This document shows, piece by piece, positions 1 through 10,288 of a DNA stretch of 64,000 nucleotides; position 1 is the first letter of the stretch; every line of letters begins with the position of its first letter. The stretch lies in assembly GCF_004379255.2 (NCBI RefSeq), contig NC_056035.1, positions 30,581,208-30,645,207 of the forward strand. The letters run 5' to 3'. The notes below the pieces were generated by a model. The model did not search any database, had not been told where the DNA came from, and saw only the letters and a program-made list of their open reading frames with translations. The translations under genes were made by a program, and so were the position numbers. This stretch comes from Salvia splendens (lineage: Eukaryota > Streptophyta > Magnoliopsida > Lamiales > Lamiaceae).

Positions 1-225
1 GTACGTCATGTATGATGTTTGCTCCGTTTACAGACAATAATAATCATGGTTTTCCCGTGACATTTGTTGTTGGACTTCTGCCCAAGGAAAATACTGACTC
101 CTTTTATGGTTAGAACCAATTTGTGAAATGTATGGGTGTGGCTCCCAAATTGATTAAATATACCAAGATTTGGGAATCAAAGTTGTTATTAAGAAGGTCC
201 TTGACAATACGATCACTGGTGGTGT
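1..225 (+). pseudogene. FAR1/MULE transposase remnant
   Basis: Reading the third frame from the window edge gives a peptide beginning MMFAPFTDNNNHGFPVTFVV, interrupted by a stop at about position 109. It resumes in another frame with a KCMGVAPKLI-like segment. This resembles the MULE transposase core of FAR1/FRS-related transposases, where a phenylalanine-proline-phenylalanine block precedes a valine-rich strand and a later APKLIITD strand. Stops and frame changes show it is dead, and the start lies outside the window. It could descend from either a FRS gene or a MULE transposon; the surrounding repeats favour the transposon. Family assignment is by motif memory only. Confidence 0.6.
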
Positions 226-524
226 ATGTGGAACATTGTAAATAATGTTTAGTTCACTTTTTACTTGTTTTTAGTTCACTATAAGGGAGTTTGTTTCGTT
301 GCAGTTTTTTTTTGTGCTCAGCTCAAGTGCGAATTCGTTCCTAATTTCTTACATATATTTAGTTCACTTTTTACATGTATTTAGTTCACTTTCTAATGGT
401 TTTAGTTCACTGTTAATGAGTTTTGTTTCATCGAAAACTTTTTTTTTCGTTCAGCATACGTATTTCGTTGTAAACTTACTTTTAGGTTCACTATAGGTGT
501 GAATTATTTACCTACTTTATATTA
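226..524. repeat. AT-rich spacer with repeated TTAGTTCACT words
   Basis: No gene is visible. The word TTAGTTCACT or TAGTTCACT recurs several times between about 248 and 420, and related AGTTCACT/AGTGAACT words recur at about 1190 and 5160. This could be subterminal repeat sequence of the same MULE-type element as the upstream transposase remnant, but no terminal inverted repeat was found. Confidence 0.4.
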
Positions 525-1034
525 CTCTCTGTTTTCATAGTAGTGAAGTCATTTTGCCATTTTTATACATTTCATAATAGTGGAGTCATTTCTCTTTTTA
601 GTAAAAGTCAACACATTTTCCCGTTCTTACTTTTCCCCCTCTCTTACTTTATTATCTCTACTTTTTCTTATCTCCAACTTTATTACTACCTCCGTCCCAC
701 ATTAAGTGTCACATTTTGCAATTTCGATCCGTCCCACAATAAGAGTCACATTTCACTTTTACCATAAATAGTAAGTAGACCCCACATTCCACCAACCAAT
801 TCTACTCATATTTTATTATAAAACTAATATATATAAGTGGGACACATAGTCCACTAATTTATTCAACCCACTTTTCTTTATATTTCTTAAAACCCGCGCT
901 CACATTTATACATTAAATGTGACACTTAATGTGGGACGGAGGTAGTATCGTTTTATTTAATACATTACACACTTTTTTCTTAATCTCCGGGCCGAAAAGA
1001 ATATCTCCTCTCCACTACTATGGAACAGAGGGAG
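525..1034. mobile_element. Stowaway-like MITE (outer, interrupted)
   Basis: The left end reads CTCTCTGTTTTCATAGTAGT and the right end reads as its imperfect complement, finishing ACAGAGGGAG. TA dinucleotides at 523-524 and 1035-1036 fit a Stowaway (Tc1/mariner-type) target duplication. The element has no coding capacity. It is split by a second MITE at 686-945. Confidence 0.75.
686..945. mobile_element. Stowaway-like MITE (nested)
   Basis: About 35 bp at the left end (starting CTACCTCCGTCCCACATTAA) are matched by near-perfect complement at the right end (ending TGTGGGACGGAGGTAG). TA flanks both sides at 684-685 and 946-947. It lies wholly inside the older element at 525-1034, so it inserted later. 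Confidence 0.85.
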
Positions 1035-1334
1035 TAGCTCATTTGTGAACCGTATATTGTTTAGATGCATAACAAGTATTTCATTTGTGAAAAAAATAGC
1101 TATAAACTAAACAGATAAAAATTTTATATAAAAATAAATGTTAGTTACAGACATACTATTGAATTTAAATGAAACGAATAGGGTTTATAGTGAACTAAAT
1201 GAAACATGTTAAAAATATCAAATTGGTATCATCTTTGCCTTCATAAACGCCAAACTTCCAATCATCATCTTAGCCTCTGCTTTCGCTTCCCCAGATCTTT
1301 CTCTTCGTATTTCATTCAGTATATGAATCACAAA
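1035..1334. other. AT-rich spacer
   Basis: No gene is supported. An AGTGAACTAAATGAAAC stretch near 1190 echoes the motif at 248-420 in inverse orientation. The sequence then runs into the minisatellite. Confidence 0.4.
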
Positions 1335-1791
1335 CACTTCACTCTAACCATGGAATACATCACTCTAAGCATGTTTTTACTTCACTGTGATGAAAAAACA
1401 GATCACTATAACCAAGGATCACAGACACTTCACTCTAACCATGGAATACTTCACCGAAAGCATGTTTTTACTTCACTAAGATGAAAAACGGATCACTATA
1501 AGCAAGGATCACATACACTTCACTCTAACCATGAAATACTTCACTGAGATGAAAAAACAGATCGCTATAAGCAAGGATCACAGACACTTCACTCTAACCA
1601 TGGAATACATCACTCTAAACATGTTTTTACTTCACTATGATGAAAAAACATATCACTATAAGCAAGGATCACAGACACTTCACTCTAACCATGGAATACT
1701 TCACTCTAACCATGTTTTTACTTCACTGAGATGAAAAAACAGATCACTATAAGAAAGGATCATAGACACTTCACTCTAACCATGGAATACT

Positions 1792-2786
1792 TTTTTTTTA
1801 TCAAAAACGTTTTTTGTGGGCGGGAGGTTTAGGCAAACCCCCAACCCGTGAATAAGAGAATGTAATGTTCTAAAAACCTGATCTTAGCCCAAAAGTGACT
1901 AAGACCCAAAACAAGAACATGAAAATGTAAACTAGAGGTCCCACAAGTCGAGATCCTACATGCTATCAAGAGGAAAAGATGGGCTAAATAAACAAAAGGA
2001 ATAGACGAATATAAAATAAAGCAAAGCATCATGAGAACTAGTTCAACCCACATCTCTACGTCGGAAATGGAAGTTAGGATATCCAAGCTGGTCCATCCTA
2101 ACTAGCGCCTTCAGGTACCGAGGCGCAGATATTGGATTAAAGTATGTAAGGGCAGGGGTCTGGACCCCCCTACCTGCCAGAAAGTCAGCATCCCGGTTCC
2201 CTTCCCTGTAGATGTGTGAGAATCGAACCTTCCGCTGAGATGTCATACTCCGGATGTCCAAAAGACAACAAACTAACCAGAGCCGCTGAGTCCAGCTCTA
2301 TCCAAATGTGAGTAGAAAGTTCCATAGCCATCTCCAAACCTCGAATCAGAGTCTGAAGCTCCGCCTCAAAGCTCGATGATGTAGCTACCGGAGCACAAAA
2401 GGCCCGCAGCAGTCCTCCGTCAGGACCACGAACCAATCCTCCCTCCCCCGCTTCCAGTGTCGATGTAGAGAAGGAACTATCAGTGTTCAGCTTCACCCAA
2501 GGTGCATCATGAGGATGTCATAGGACCATGAGCGACCGCAGAACACGCTGTCTGGGGGAGAAAGGCATGAAATCAACTGACGGCGAGAATCCCTTCCAAT
2601 GAGTCTGGGTGATCCTTCCGGCCAGAACAAGCACATGCAGGTGATGAGTGACCTGCCAAATAACATGTGAATGACGAAAAGGACGATCGCCATGCTTGCA
2701 GCCATTCCTCTCCGTCCAAAGAAACCAAGCAATCAAACAAGGAACAAGAAAACTAATGTGCATGACGGGAGCCCTCCGGAAGCATT
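1792..2786 (-). mobile_element. 5'-truncated LINE (non-LTR retrotransposon)
   Basis: The minus strand at 2496-2185 encodes a peptide starting MKLNTDSSFSTSTLEAGEGG, with an AELQTLIRGLEMA block and an IELDSAA block. This is the RNase H domain typical of the 3' end of plant LINEs. Upstream, 2763-2518 reads like the zinc-finger/RVT tail. The element ends in an oligo-A on the minus strand (T run at 1791-1799). Its flanks share GAATACT (1785-1791 and 2787-2793), consistent with target-primed insertion into a minisatellite unit. Frame breaks and loss of the reverse transcriptase show it is defective. Confidence 0.75.
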
Positions 2787-2940
2787 GAATACTTCACTGT
2801 AAGTATGTTTTTATTTCACTGAGATGAAAAAACAGATCACTATAAGCATGCATCACAAACACTTCACTCTAACCATGTAATACATCACTCTAAGCATGTT
2901 TTTACTTCACTAATATGAAAAAAATAGATCACTATAAGCA

Positions 2941-3270
2941 ACTTGTTCTTGAGGTCCATCTTCCCGATTCTTCGACCTTATTTCAGGAGAAGCTGCAGTA
3001 ACTTATTGTAGAGGTCTATCCTCCCGATTCTTTGACCTCTTTTAGGCTGCAGCAGCTTCATTTGTTGAAGCTTTATCACCAATTGGCTTTTGCATTTGTT
3101 TTATAGAAACACTTAAAATTAGAAGATTCTTTCTTTTCATATGCATATAGAATCATAAGACTGAAATTATTGCTTGAAACCATTGAGTTTGCTTATGGGT
3201 ATAAACTGAGCTTTCATTGCTGCCAATGTTTTATCCGCTGAAATATCAAACATCAATAAAGGCACCATCA
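2941..3270. other. Unique insert between minisatellite blocks
   Basis: It has no gene. It holds a roughly 60-bp imperfect tandem duplication containing CCCGATTCTTCGACCT and CCCGATTCTTTGACCT, then unique sequence. Confidence 0.5.
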
Positions 3271-4640
3271 CGCATCATAATACTTCACTCTAACGATGGA
3301 ACACATCACTCTAAGCATGTTTTTACTTCACTGATATGAAAAAAAATAGATCACTATAAGCAACGATCACAGACACTTCACTCTAACCATGGAACACATA
3401 ACTCTAAGCATATTTATACTTCACTGATATGAAAAAAATAGATCACTATAAACAAGGATCACAGACACATCACTATAACCATGGAATACATCACCCTAAG
3501 CATGTTTTTACTTCACTGATATGAAAAAAATAGATCACTATAAGCAAGGATCACAGACACGTCACTCTAACCATGGAATACATCACTCTAAGCATGTTTT
3601 TACTTCACTGATATGAAAAATATAGATCACTATAAGCAAGGATCACAGACACATCACCATAACCCTAGACACTTCACTCTAACGATGGAACACATCACTC
3701 TAAGCATGTTTTTACTTCACTGATATGAAAAAATAGATCACTATAAACAATGATCACAGACACATCACAATAACCATGGAATACATCACCTTAAGCATTT
3801 TTTACTTCACTGATATGAAAAAAATAGATCACTATAAGCAAGGATCACAGACACATCACTCTAACCATGGAAGTAAAAACATGCTTAGAGTGATGTATTC
3901 CATGGTTATAGTGATGTGTCTGTGATCCTTGTTTATAGTGATCTATTTTTTTCACAGAAACTTCACTCTAACCATGGAATACATCACTCTAAGCATGTTT
4001 TTATTTCACTGATATGAAAAAATAGATCATTATACGCAAGGATCACAGAAACATCACTCTAACCATGGAATACATCACTCTATGCATGTTTTTACTTCAC
4101 TAATATGAAAAAAAATAGATCCTTATAAGCAAGGATCACAGACACATCACTCTAACTATGGAATACATCACTCTAAGCATGTTTTTACTTCAATGATATG
4201 AAAAAAATAGATCACTATAAGCAAGGATCACAGACACTTCACTCTAACCATGGAATACATCATTCTAAGCATGTTTTTACTTCACTGATATGAAAAAATA
4301 GATCACTAAAAGCAAGGATCACAGACACTTCACTCTAACCATGGAATATATCACTCTAAGCATGTTTTTACTTCACTGATATAAAAAAAATAGATCACTA
4401 TAAGCAAGGATCACAGACACATCACTCTAAGCATGTTTTTACTTTACTGAGATGAAAAAAATAGATCACTATAAGCAAGGATCACAGAAACTTCACTCTA
4501 ACCATGGAATACATCACTCTAAGCATGTTTTTACTTCACTGATATAAAAAAAATAAATCACTATAAGCAAGGATCATAGAAACTTCATTATAATCATGGA
4601 ATACATCACTCTAAGCATGTTTTTACTTCACTTTACTTCC

Positions 4641-5494
4641 ATGTTTTTACTTGGTGTATACAGCCGGAACCTTCGGTTTTATAAATCACAATACACAAAA
4701 ATATTGTTGATTAAAATAAAAAATAGTAGGAATGACTCACGGTCGGAGCCTTCGTGTATACAGCCGGAACTTCCGGTTGCATTTTTCTTCAGACGTTCAA
4801 CAGTTACAAAAAAATTCCAATCTAAATCAGTTCTAAAATCAAAACCTACAAAGAAATGTTAATCAGTAGGAAATTTACATTTTGAAAAGTATCTTTGATT
4901 TGTAAACATTTGTTCGATGAAGGAATGTGAGAACTGGATGTTTACGACTGTGGAATGTGGCGACGACGACGGCGACAACAAGGTTGAATCGCACGACAAA
5001 AGTTGGAATTTTGCAGAAGAGAGAAGAGGAGAAGAGAAGTTGAACCGCGCGAGGTTTAATTTTCAAAATGAGAGCAATTTTACTTTTAACCCTAATTTTA
5101 TTTGTTAAATGACAATTATACGCCCGCCTTCTTGTAGTGAAGTAAATCTTTGGTACAGTGAACTGATTTTGCTTCAATTTCGAAAATGACATGGCTAATA
5201 TCAGTCCTTGATTTCTTGATCTTATGGCTGAAATTTGTTCTCTAGTTATGGACTTAATAGGCACTTGAACCCATTTGTTTTCGGTGTTTTGGTTTTATTG
5301 AGAATTTCAGTTTTATTCGATTTTTTGATTTTTCAGGTTCGGTTCGGTTCGGTTTGGATTTAGAACTAAATTCGATTTTTCAATTTTGGTTCGATTTGAA
5401 AAAAAAACGAACCGAAACACAAATACCCACCCCTGTATATATGCACTCCCCTTATAAGAGGAGTACATTTTCTCATACCTCCTAACTTGAAACC
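4641..5494. other. Spacer with short direct repeats
   Basis: A GTGTATACAGCCGGAAC word occurs at about 4656 and again at about 4755. A TTCGGTTCGGTTCGGTTTGG stretch near 5340 and a complementary GAACCGAAAC end near 5412 resemble the termini of hAT-type MITEs, but no clean boundaries were found. No gene is supported. Confidence 0.4.
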
Positions 5495-5934
5495 ATGAAA
5501 TTCTCTCAAATTTTTGGCTTCTTCAAAATTTACACCGAATCACTCAAACTCATTCTCAAAAACGCAAAAGCAATAGCATAAATCACCGCACTTTCCATTC
5601 TCCTCTCATCCATCCTCTTTCTGATATTCACATTCCTCTACCAAACCGCCTCTAAATCCCACCTAAAAATAGACTTATTCACCGTCTTCATTTTCTTAGC
5701 GGACTTGTGTGTATTTGCTGCTTATTTAGCAATAGCCAATGCGTCGTGGATTGCAACGGTGACAGCAACGGCCTTGTCGTACAACGGCGGCAGAATACTA
5801 CCGTTGCAAGAACTATTCAACTGTCTAAAACCGAAATGGGCAAGTCCGTTCAGGGTCAAGTATCATCGGCCGCCGGATCCGATTCTTATCATGTGGCTGT
5901 TGCTGAAGTTTGGTACGATCCAAAGAATCCCTTT
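5495..5934 (+). pseudogene. Host multipass membrane-protein gene, 5' fragment
   Basis: From the ATG at 5495 the frame encodes a hydrophobic protein starting MKFSQIFGFFKIYTESLKLI. Codon 29 is a TAA stop. Translation then continues with further membrane segments and a hydrophilic KPKWASPFRVKYHRPPDP region up to the copia insertion. It resembles an uncharacterised plant family of integral membrane proteins of roughly 300-350 residues, whose C-terminal half is recognisable at 20732-21052. The in-frame stop and the 14.8-kb insertion make it non-functional. No function is claimed. Confidence 0.65.
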
Positions 5935-6517
5935 TGGATAGCGGCTCAAGATTGGCTTGATCAACCAAGAAGGAGATGGCTTGATCAATCCATCGATCAA
6001 GTGTGTTGAATGAGATGGCTTGATCACGCCATCGATCAAGCGTGTTGATCGTGGTTGTAATGGCGGCCAACTTGATCAAGCCATGAATCATGGTCGTAAT
6101 GGCCAAGTTGATCAAGCTGTGGACCGAGGCGCCAAGCCACTGGACCTGATTGTACGTTGCATCGATGCGAATGCGACAAAGAAGATTGAAGCTCGTGCTG
6201 TGCAAGGAGAGCCACTAGCTGAAGCCAAGGACAAGCCAAGCAAGACAGCTAAGATGGAGGACCACACTTGAACTTAGAGAGATGTGTTGATACGTGGATT
6301 AAAGAAGAAGGAATCGTTGCAGAGTTAGTTTTGATTAACGTTGTTAAAAGTATGAAGATTAAAGAGAGATTCTAGATCTTTCCAATATGCAGTATATGTA
6401 ATAGGATCGGGCTGTAAGTTAAGGCATCAATGAAATAGCAGCCGAGGCTCTTCACCATCTTTTTTTAGTTGTGTTCATTTACATTTTTCTTCACATGGTT
6501 TTCCACAGTTCTTTACA
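5935..6517 (+). repeat. Copia 5' LTR
   Basis: This 583-bp segment is repeated at 20134-20731 with about 5% substitutions plus small indels. It ends TTTACA, immediately followed by the primer-binding site. TTGATCA-type palindromic words recur at least five times in its first 200 bp. The first bases (TGGATAGCGG) differ from the 3' copy (TGTTAGAAGT), so the outer end has decayed. Confidence 0.85.
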
Positions 6518-6531
6518 TGGTATCAGCGCAG
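6518..6531 (+). other. Copia primer-binding site
   Basis: TGGTATCAGCGCAG directly abuts the LTR end. It is nearly identical to the TGGTATCAGAGC complement of the initiator methionine tRNA 3' end used by most plant copia elements. Confidence 0.85.
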
Positions 6532-6590
6532 GATCTACTTGATCTTGTCTCTATAAACCCTTTCTCTACGTTTTTGTTTTCTTTCCACAA

Positions 6591-8138
6591 ATGGCAAGCT
6601 CCAGCTCTACATCTGTAGAGATTGCTCAGGGTCAAAACAATCAGTCTTTCAATGCACAGCAGCTACCCCCCATATCAGTGAAGATGACTGATGCAAACTT
6701 CTTGATGTGGCAACAACAAGTAGATGTCACTGCCTAAGGATATGGGCTTGAAGGATTTCTGAATGGAGAAAAGAAATCTCCACCCCAGACAATTGTTATT
6801 GCAGGGGGAGAAGGGGGGTCTGTCATTAATGATGAGTTTATTTCATAGCAGAGGCAAGATAGGAGAGTTGCAGCATGGTTGTTCTCTTCACTCTCAGAAG
6901 GAGCTCTGGGCTTGGTGGTTGGCCTGAGGTCTGCAAGGGATATCTGGAGTGCCCTTGAGACCAATTTTGCAAGCAGATCTACAGCTAAAATAATGCGATA
7001 CCGGCAGCAAATGTATAATCTCAAGAAGGACTCCCTGACCATGAGTGAGTACATTGGAAAGATGAGAAACTGATTTGATCTTATTGGATCGGTAGGCTGC
7101 AGAGTATCTGAAGATGAGCAAGTGATGCACATTCTTGGAGGCCTGAGACAAGAATATGATCCAGCTGTGTGTGCAATCAGCTCAAGGTCAGACTCATGGA
7201 GTTTAGGTGATGCTACTACTTTTTTACTCACTTTTTAGTCAAGGATGGAGACTATGAGATCTCATTCCTCCAGCACAGAGGGGTCACAACCTCTTCTGAA
7301 TCTGAAGCAGCCATCAAATCAAAAAAAAGATTTCACTCCATACAACACTAGGTTTGATTCTGGAAGTGGCAGAGGTGGAACAAGAAATCAGAGAGGAGGA
7401 AGAAGTGGAAGAGGCTATGGCAGAGGAAACAACAAGGTGGTGTGTCAACTTTGTGACAAGCCTAGGCATACTGCAGCAAAATGCTAGCACAGATTTGAGC
7501 AAAATTTTGCCCCTCCACAGCCGCAGCAACCTCAGTTCAGAGGGAATGCTCAAAATCAGCAACATGGCTTCTTCAGTCCATCAGCACATCTGGTGCATTC
7601 TGCTGCAGCTAGGCCTCCTCCATCTCTGAGCACTGGAGAACCATCTGAGTTTGGCTATGATTCAAATGCTTCAACTAGATGGTACCCAAATTCTGGAGCC
7701 ACTCACCATGTCTCTGGTGATTTAAGCAACCTCAACACCAGTGCAGAATACACAGGAGGTAATGGTCTCTTGCTTGGAAATGGATCTTCTGTTGCTATCT
7801 CTAATATTGGTGATTCTGTTTTAAAACCTCACTCTTCTAGTTTCAATAGGAAGCTTACCTTAAAGAATCTCCTACATGTTCCTAGCATAACCAAGAATAT
7901 TCTCAGTGTGTCAAAATTTGCTAGGGATAACTTTGTCTTCTTTGAGTTTCATCCTGACTTTTGTTTTGTCAAGGATCTGGGAACCCGGGAAATCGTGCTC
8001 AAGGGATTTTTTGACAAGGGGTTGTACCATTTTCTAGTAGACCATTCACCAATCAAGAGAAGCTCTAGCTCCACCACTTCCTTGTCCACTCCTTTCAATC
8101 AAGGCAGTCCAGCCGTACACAGTGTCAGATCCACCATA
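6591..8138 (+). pseudogene. Copia gag and protease region
   Basis: Starting at the ATG at 6591 the frame encodes a Gag with KMTDANFLMWQQQVDVTA, then stops at about 6735 and 6847. It continues with AAWLFSSLSEGALGLVVGLR and YIGKMRN, then a stop. A glycine-arginine-rich segment (RGGRSGRGYGRGNNK) precedes a CQLCDKPRHTAAKC zinc knuckle of CX2CX4HX4C form at about 7446-7487. The protease follows at about 7680 with WYPNSGATHHVSGD, where SGA replaces the usual DSGA, so the catalytic aspartate appears to be asparagine. Several stops make it inactive. Confidence 0.85.
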
Positions 8139-8146
8139 CCAGCACC

Positions 8147-8719
8147 TAGGGCTGAGGAAAAATACCGAAATATCGAAATACTGTCCTTATCGTACTGAAA
8201 AAATATCGAAAATATCGAATTTTTGGTATACCGTAATTTTCGATAAGGTATGATACCTTATCGAAATTTTTTGGTAAGGTAACAGTATGAATTTTCATAT
8301 ACCGCGACATACCAAAATTCAGTATATACCGTAAATTAAGGTATATACCATGAATTATAAATATAATTATATATTAAATTCTATATTTTATTTATTTTTA
8401 AATTATAAAATGAATGGTGAAATATAAATATAGATATGAAAAAAATATATTTAATATATTTTTTAAATAATAAAATATAAATAATATTATAAAAATTCAA
8501 ATATAGATATGAAAGTCAGGTATACCGCAAAAGTATGGTATACCGAATTTCGGTACGGTATCGATATGAAAATTCCCCATACCAAAAATAAGATATACTG
8601 AAGTTTGGTATACCGAAAATTTTGGTAAGGTAAAGGTATGGTTTTTTCGCATACCGAATTTACGGTAAGGTACACGGTATGGTGGTTTCGGTAAGGTATA
8701 CCGTACCTACCCACCCCTA
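8147..8719. mobile_element. hAT-type MITE 1 in copia
   Basis: The termini TAGGGCTGAGG and CCTACCCACCCCTA are imperfect inverted repeats of hAT type. Perfect 8-bp target duplications CCAGCACC lie at 8139-8146 and 8720-8727. The interior is AT-rich and full of GGTATACC-like palindromic words near both ends. There is no coding capacity. Confidence 0.9.
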
Positions 8720-8755
8720 CCAGCACCTGGTGCTACTTCAAATCAAGTTGATGAC

Positions 8756-9305
8756 TAGGGCTGGCAATTTTCGACACGACATGATAATCTGACATGAATC
8801 CGCACGAAATTATTGGGTTAGGGTCAAGTCTTATTGGATCCGTGTCCTTATTGGGTTGACCCATTAAGAACCCGATAATTTCGGGTTGGGTTCGGGTCGG
8901 ATACGGGTAACCCATTAAGAAATAATATTATTATTTTTATTATTATTTAAAAATATATATATTACTTTAATTTTTTAATTTCTTATAAATTAGGTTTAAA
9001 TAGTATAAAACGAATTGTAATTGTGTAAATTACGTTAAAAATTAAGGTTTAATCGTGTAATATTAGTTTTTAATCGTGTAATATCAGGTTCAGGTTATTA
9101 TTGTGTCGTGTCAACCCATATTATATCGTGTCGATAACGGGTTCATGTCGGGTGCAGGTCGTGTTCGGATTTGAAGGTAGCAGGTCGGGTTCGTGTTCGG
9201 ATTTACAGTTTCCTTAACATGTCGGGTTCAGGTTAGGCCTTATTGGGTTGGGTCATTATCAGGTTGACCCGATAATGACCCAATCTGCACGATTTGCCAG
9301 CCCTA
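8756..9305. mobile_element. hAT-type MITE 2 in copia
   Basis: The termini TAGGGCTGGCAATTTTCG and GATTTGCCAGCCCTA are inverted repeats. The flanks TTGATGAC (8748-8755) and TTGCTGAC (9306-9313) form an 8-bp duplication with one mismatch. Subterminal sequence is rich in CGGGTTGGG and TCGTGTCG words. There is no transposase. Confidence 0.88.
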
Positions 9306-9308
9306 TTG

Positions 9309-10288
9309 CTGACCCTGCTTTAGCTTTGTGGCACAATAGACTAGGACACCCTACTCTAGATATTGTCAAAAGTGTTCTCAAAAGTTGTAATGTCCCGTTT
9401 GATTCAATGAATGAAACCCAGTTATGTCACTCTTGTTGCATCTCTAAAGCACAAAGACTTCCTTACCATTCTTCTGAATCAATAGCTTCTTCTCCCCTTG
9501 AACTCATCCATGGTGATCTCTGTGGTCCATCCCCAGTAATTTCAAGAAATGGTTATAAATATTATGTCTCATTTGTGGATTATTATTCAAGATTCACCTG
9601 GATTTATCTTTTGAAAAACAAGAGTGATGTCTCTGATGTGTTCAAGTTGTTCAAGGCTTTGGCAGAAAATCTTTTTCAAACAAAAATCAAGAGTTTTCAG
9701 TCTGATTGGGGAGGAGAATTCCAAAGCTTAACTTCATTTCTTAAGGGAAATGGAATATGTCACAGGATTTCTTACTCGTATACTCCTCAACAAAATGGAT
9801 TAGCTGAGAGGAAGCATAGACATGTTGTGGAAACTGGTCTCACTCTTTTGGCTCAGTCTTCACTTCCTATTAAATTCTGGGATGACGCTTTTATATCTGC
9901 TGTGTTTCTGATAAATAAAATTCCTTCCAAGATCATTGGCAATATCTCTCCGTTTCAGAAATTGTATTTAAAGAAGCCTGGCTATTCTGCTTTAAGAGTA
10001 TTTGGTTGTCTATGTTTTCCTCTTCTCAGGCCCTATAATAAGCACAAGCTTAACAGCAGATCAGTGAATTCTGTATTTCTGGGATACAGTGGCTCTCACA
10101 AAGGCTATAAGGTTCTTCTCCCTGATGGAAGGGTGATCATTTCTAGGGATGTTGTTTTTTATGAGAAAGTATTTCCGTATTCTTCAATCTTCTCTTCTGG
10201 TGTTTCAGATTCTCACACATTGTCTCCACCAGTAAGCACATCACTGCCAGCTGATATCCATACTCCACTTGTCTCCTCTACCCAGTGA
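9309..10288 (+). CDS. Copia integrase segment
   Basis: The open frame covers the gag_pre-integrase HHCC zinc domain (WHNRLGHP followed by CHSCC) and the rve core. Candidate catalytic acidic residues lie in LIHGDLCGPS, FQSDWGGEF and NGLAERKHRH, matching the D-D-35-E pattern. A HKLNSRSVNSVFLGYS segment near the end is the usual conserved block after the core. The upstream part of the frame (9248-9308) is MITE sequence. This is the best-preserved part of the copia pol gene, but it is cut off from gag by MITEs and from RT by a stop at 10286. Confidence 0.88.

Larger units (their letters stand above)
1335..4640. repeat. 91-bp minisatellite in three blocks
   Basis: Unit starts at 1335, 1426, 1516, 1585, 1676 and 1767 give a period of 90-91 bp with one shortened copy. 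Each unit carries the words CACTTCACTCTAACCATGGA, CACTCTAAGCATGTTTTTAC and GATCACTATAAGCAAGGATC. The array resumes at about 2787-2940 and at about 3270-4640, roughly 20 units in all. One unit at about 3868-3955 is inverted relative to the rest. Open frames through the array are by-products of the repeat and are not called as genes. Confidence 0.9.

Noticed and set aside
686..720. Another snRNA-type USE (GTCCCACATTAAG)
   Set aside because: It is part of the Stowaway terminal repeat, and no TATAAAAG lies about 33 bp downstream.
1206..1734. Two overlapping open frames (92 and 67 codons) rich in HFTLTMEYI-like repeats
   Set aside because: They are translations of the 91-bp minisatellite. Frame length follows repeat period, and there is no start context, domain or conservation signal.
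1335..4640. Regularly spaced repeats resembling a CRISPR array
   Set aside because: The genome is a plant nuclear genome, and units are contiguous with no unique spacers. It is a minisatellite.
9248..9308. N-terminal 20 residues of the open frame ending at 10288
   Set aside because: This stretch is translation of the right end of hAT MITE 2. Genuine copia integrase sequence starts after the target duplication.
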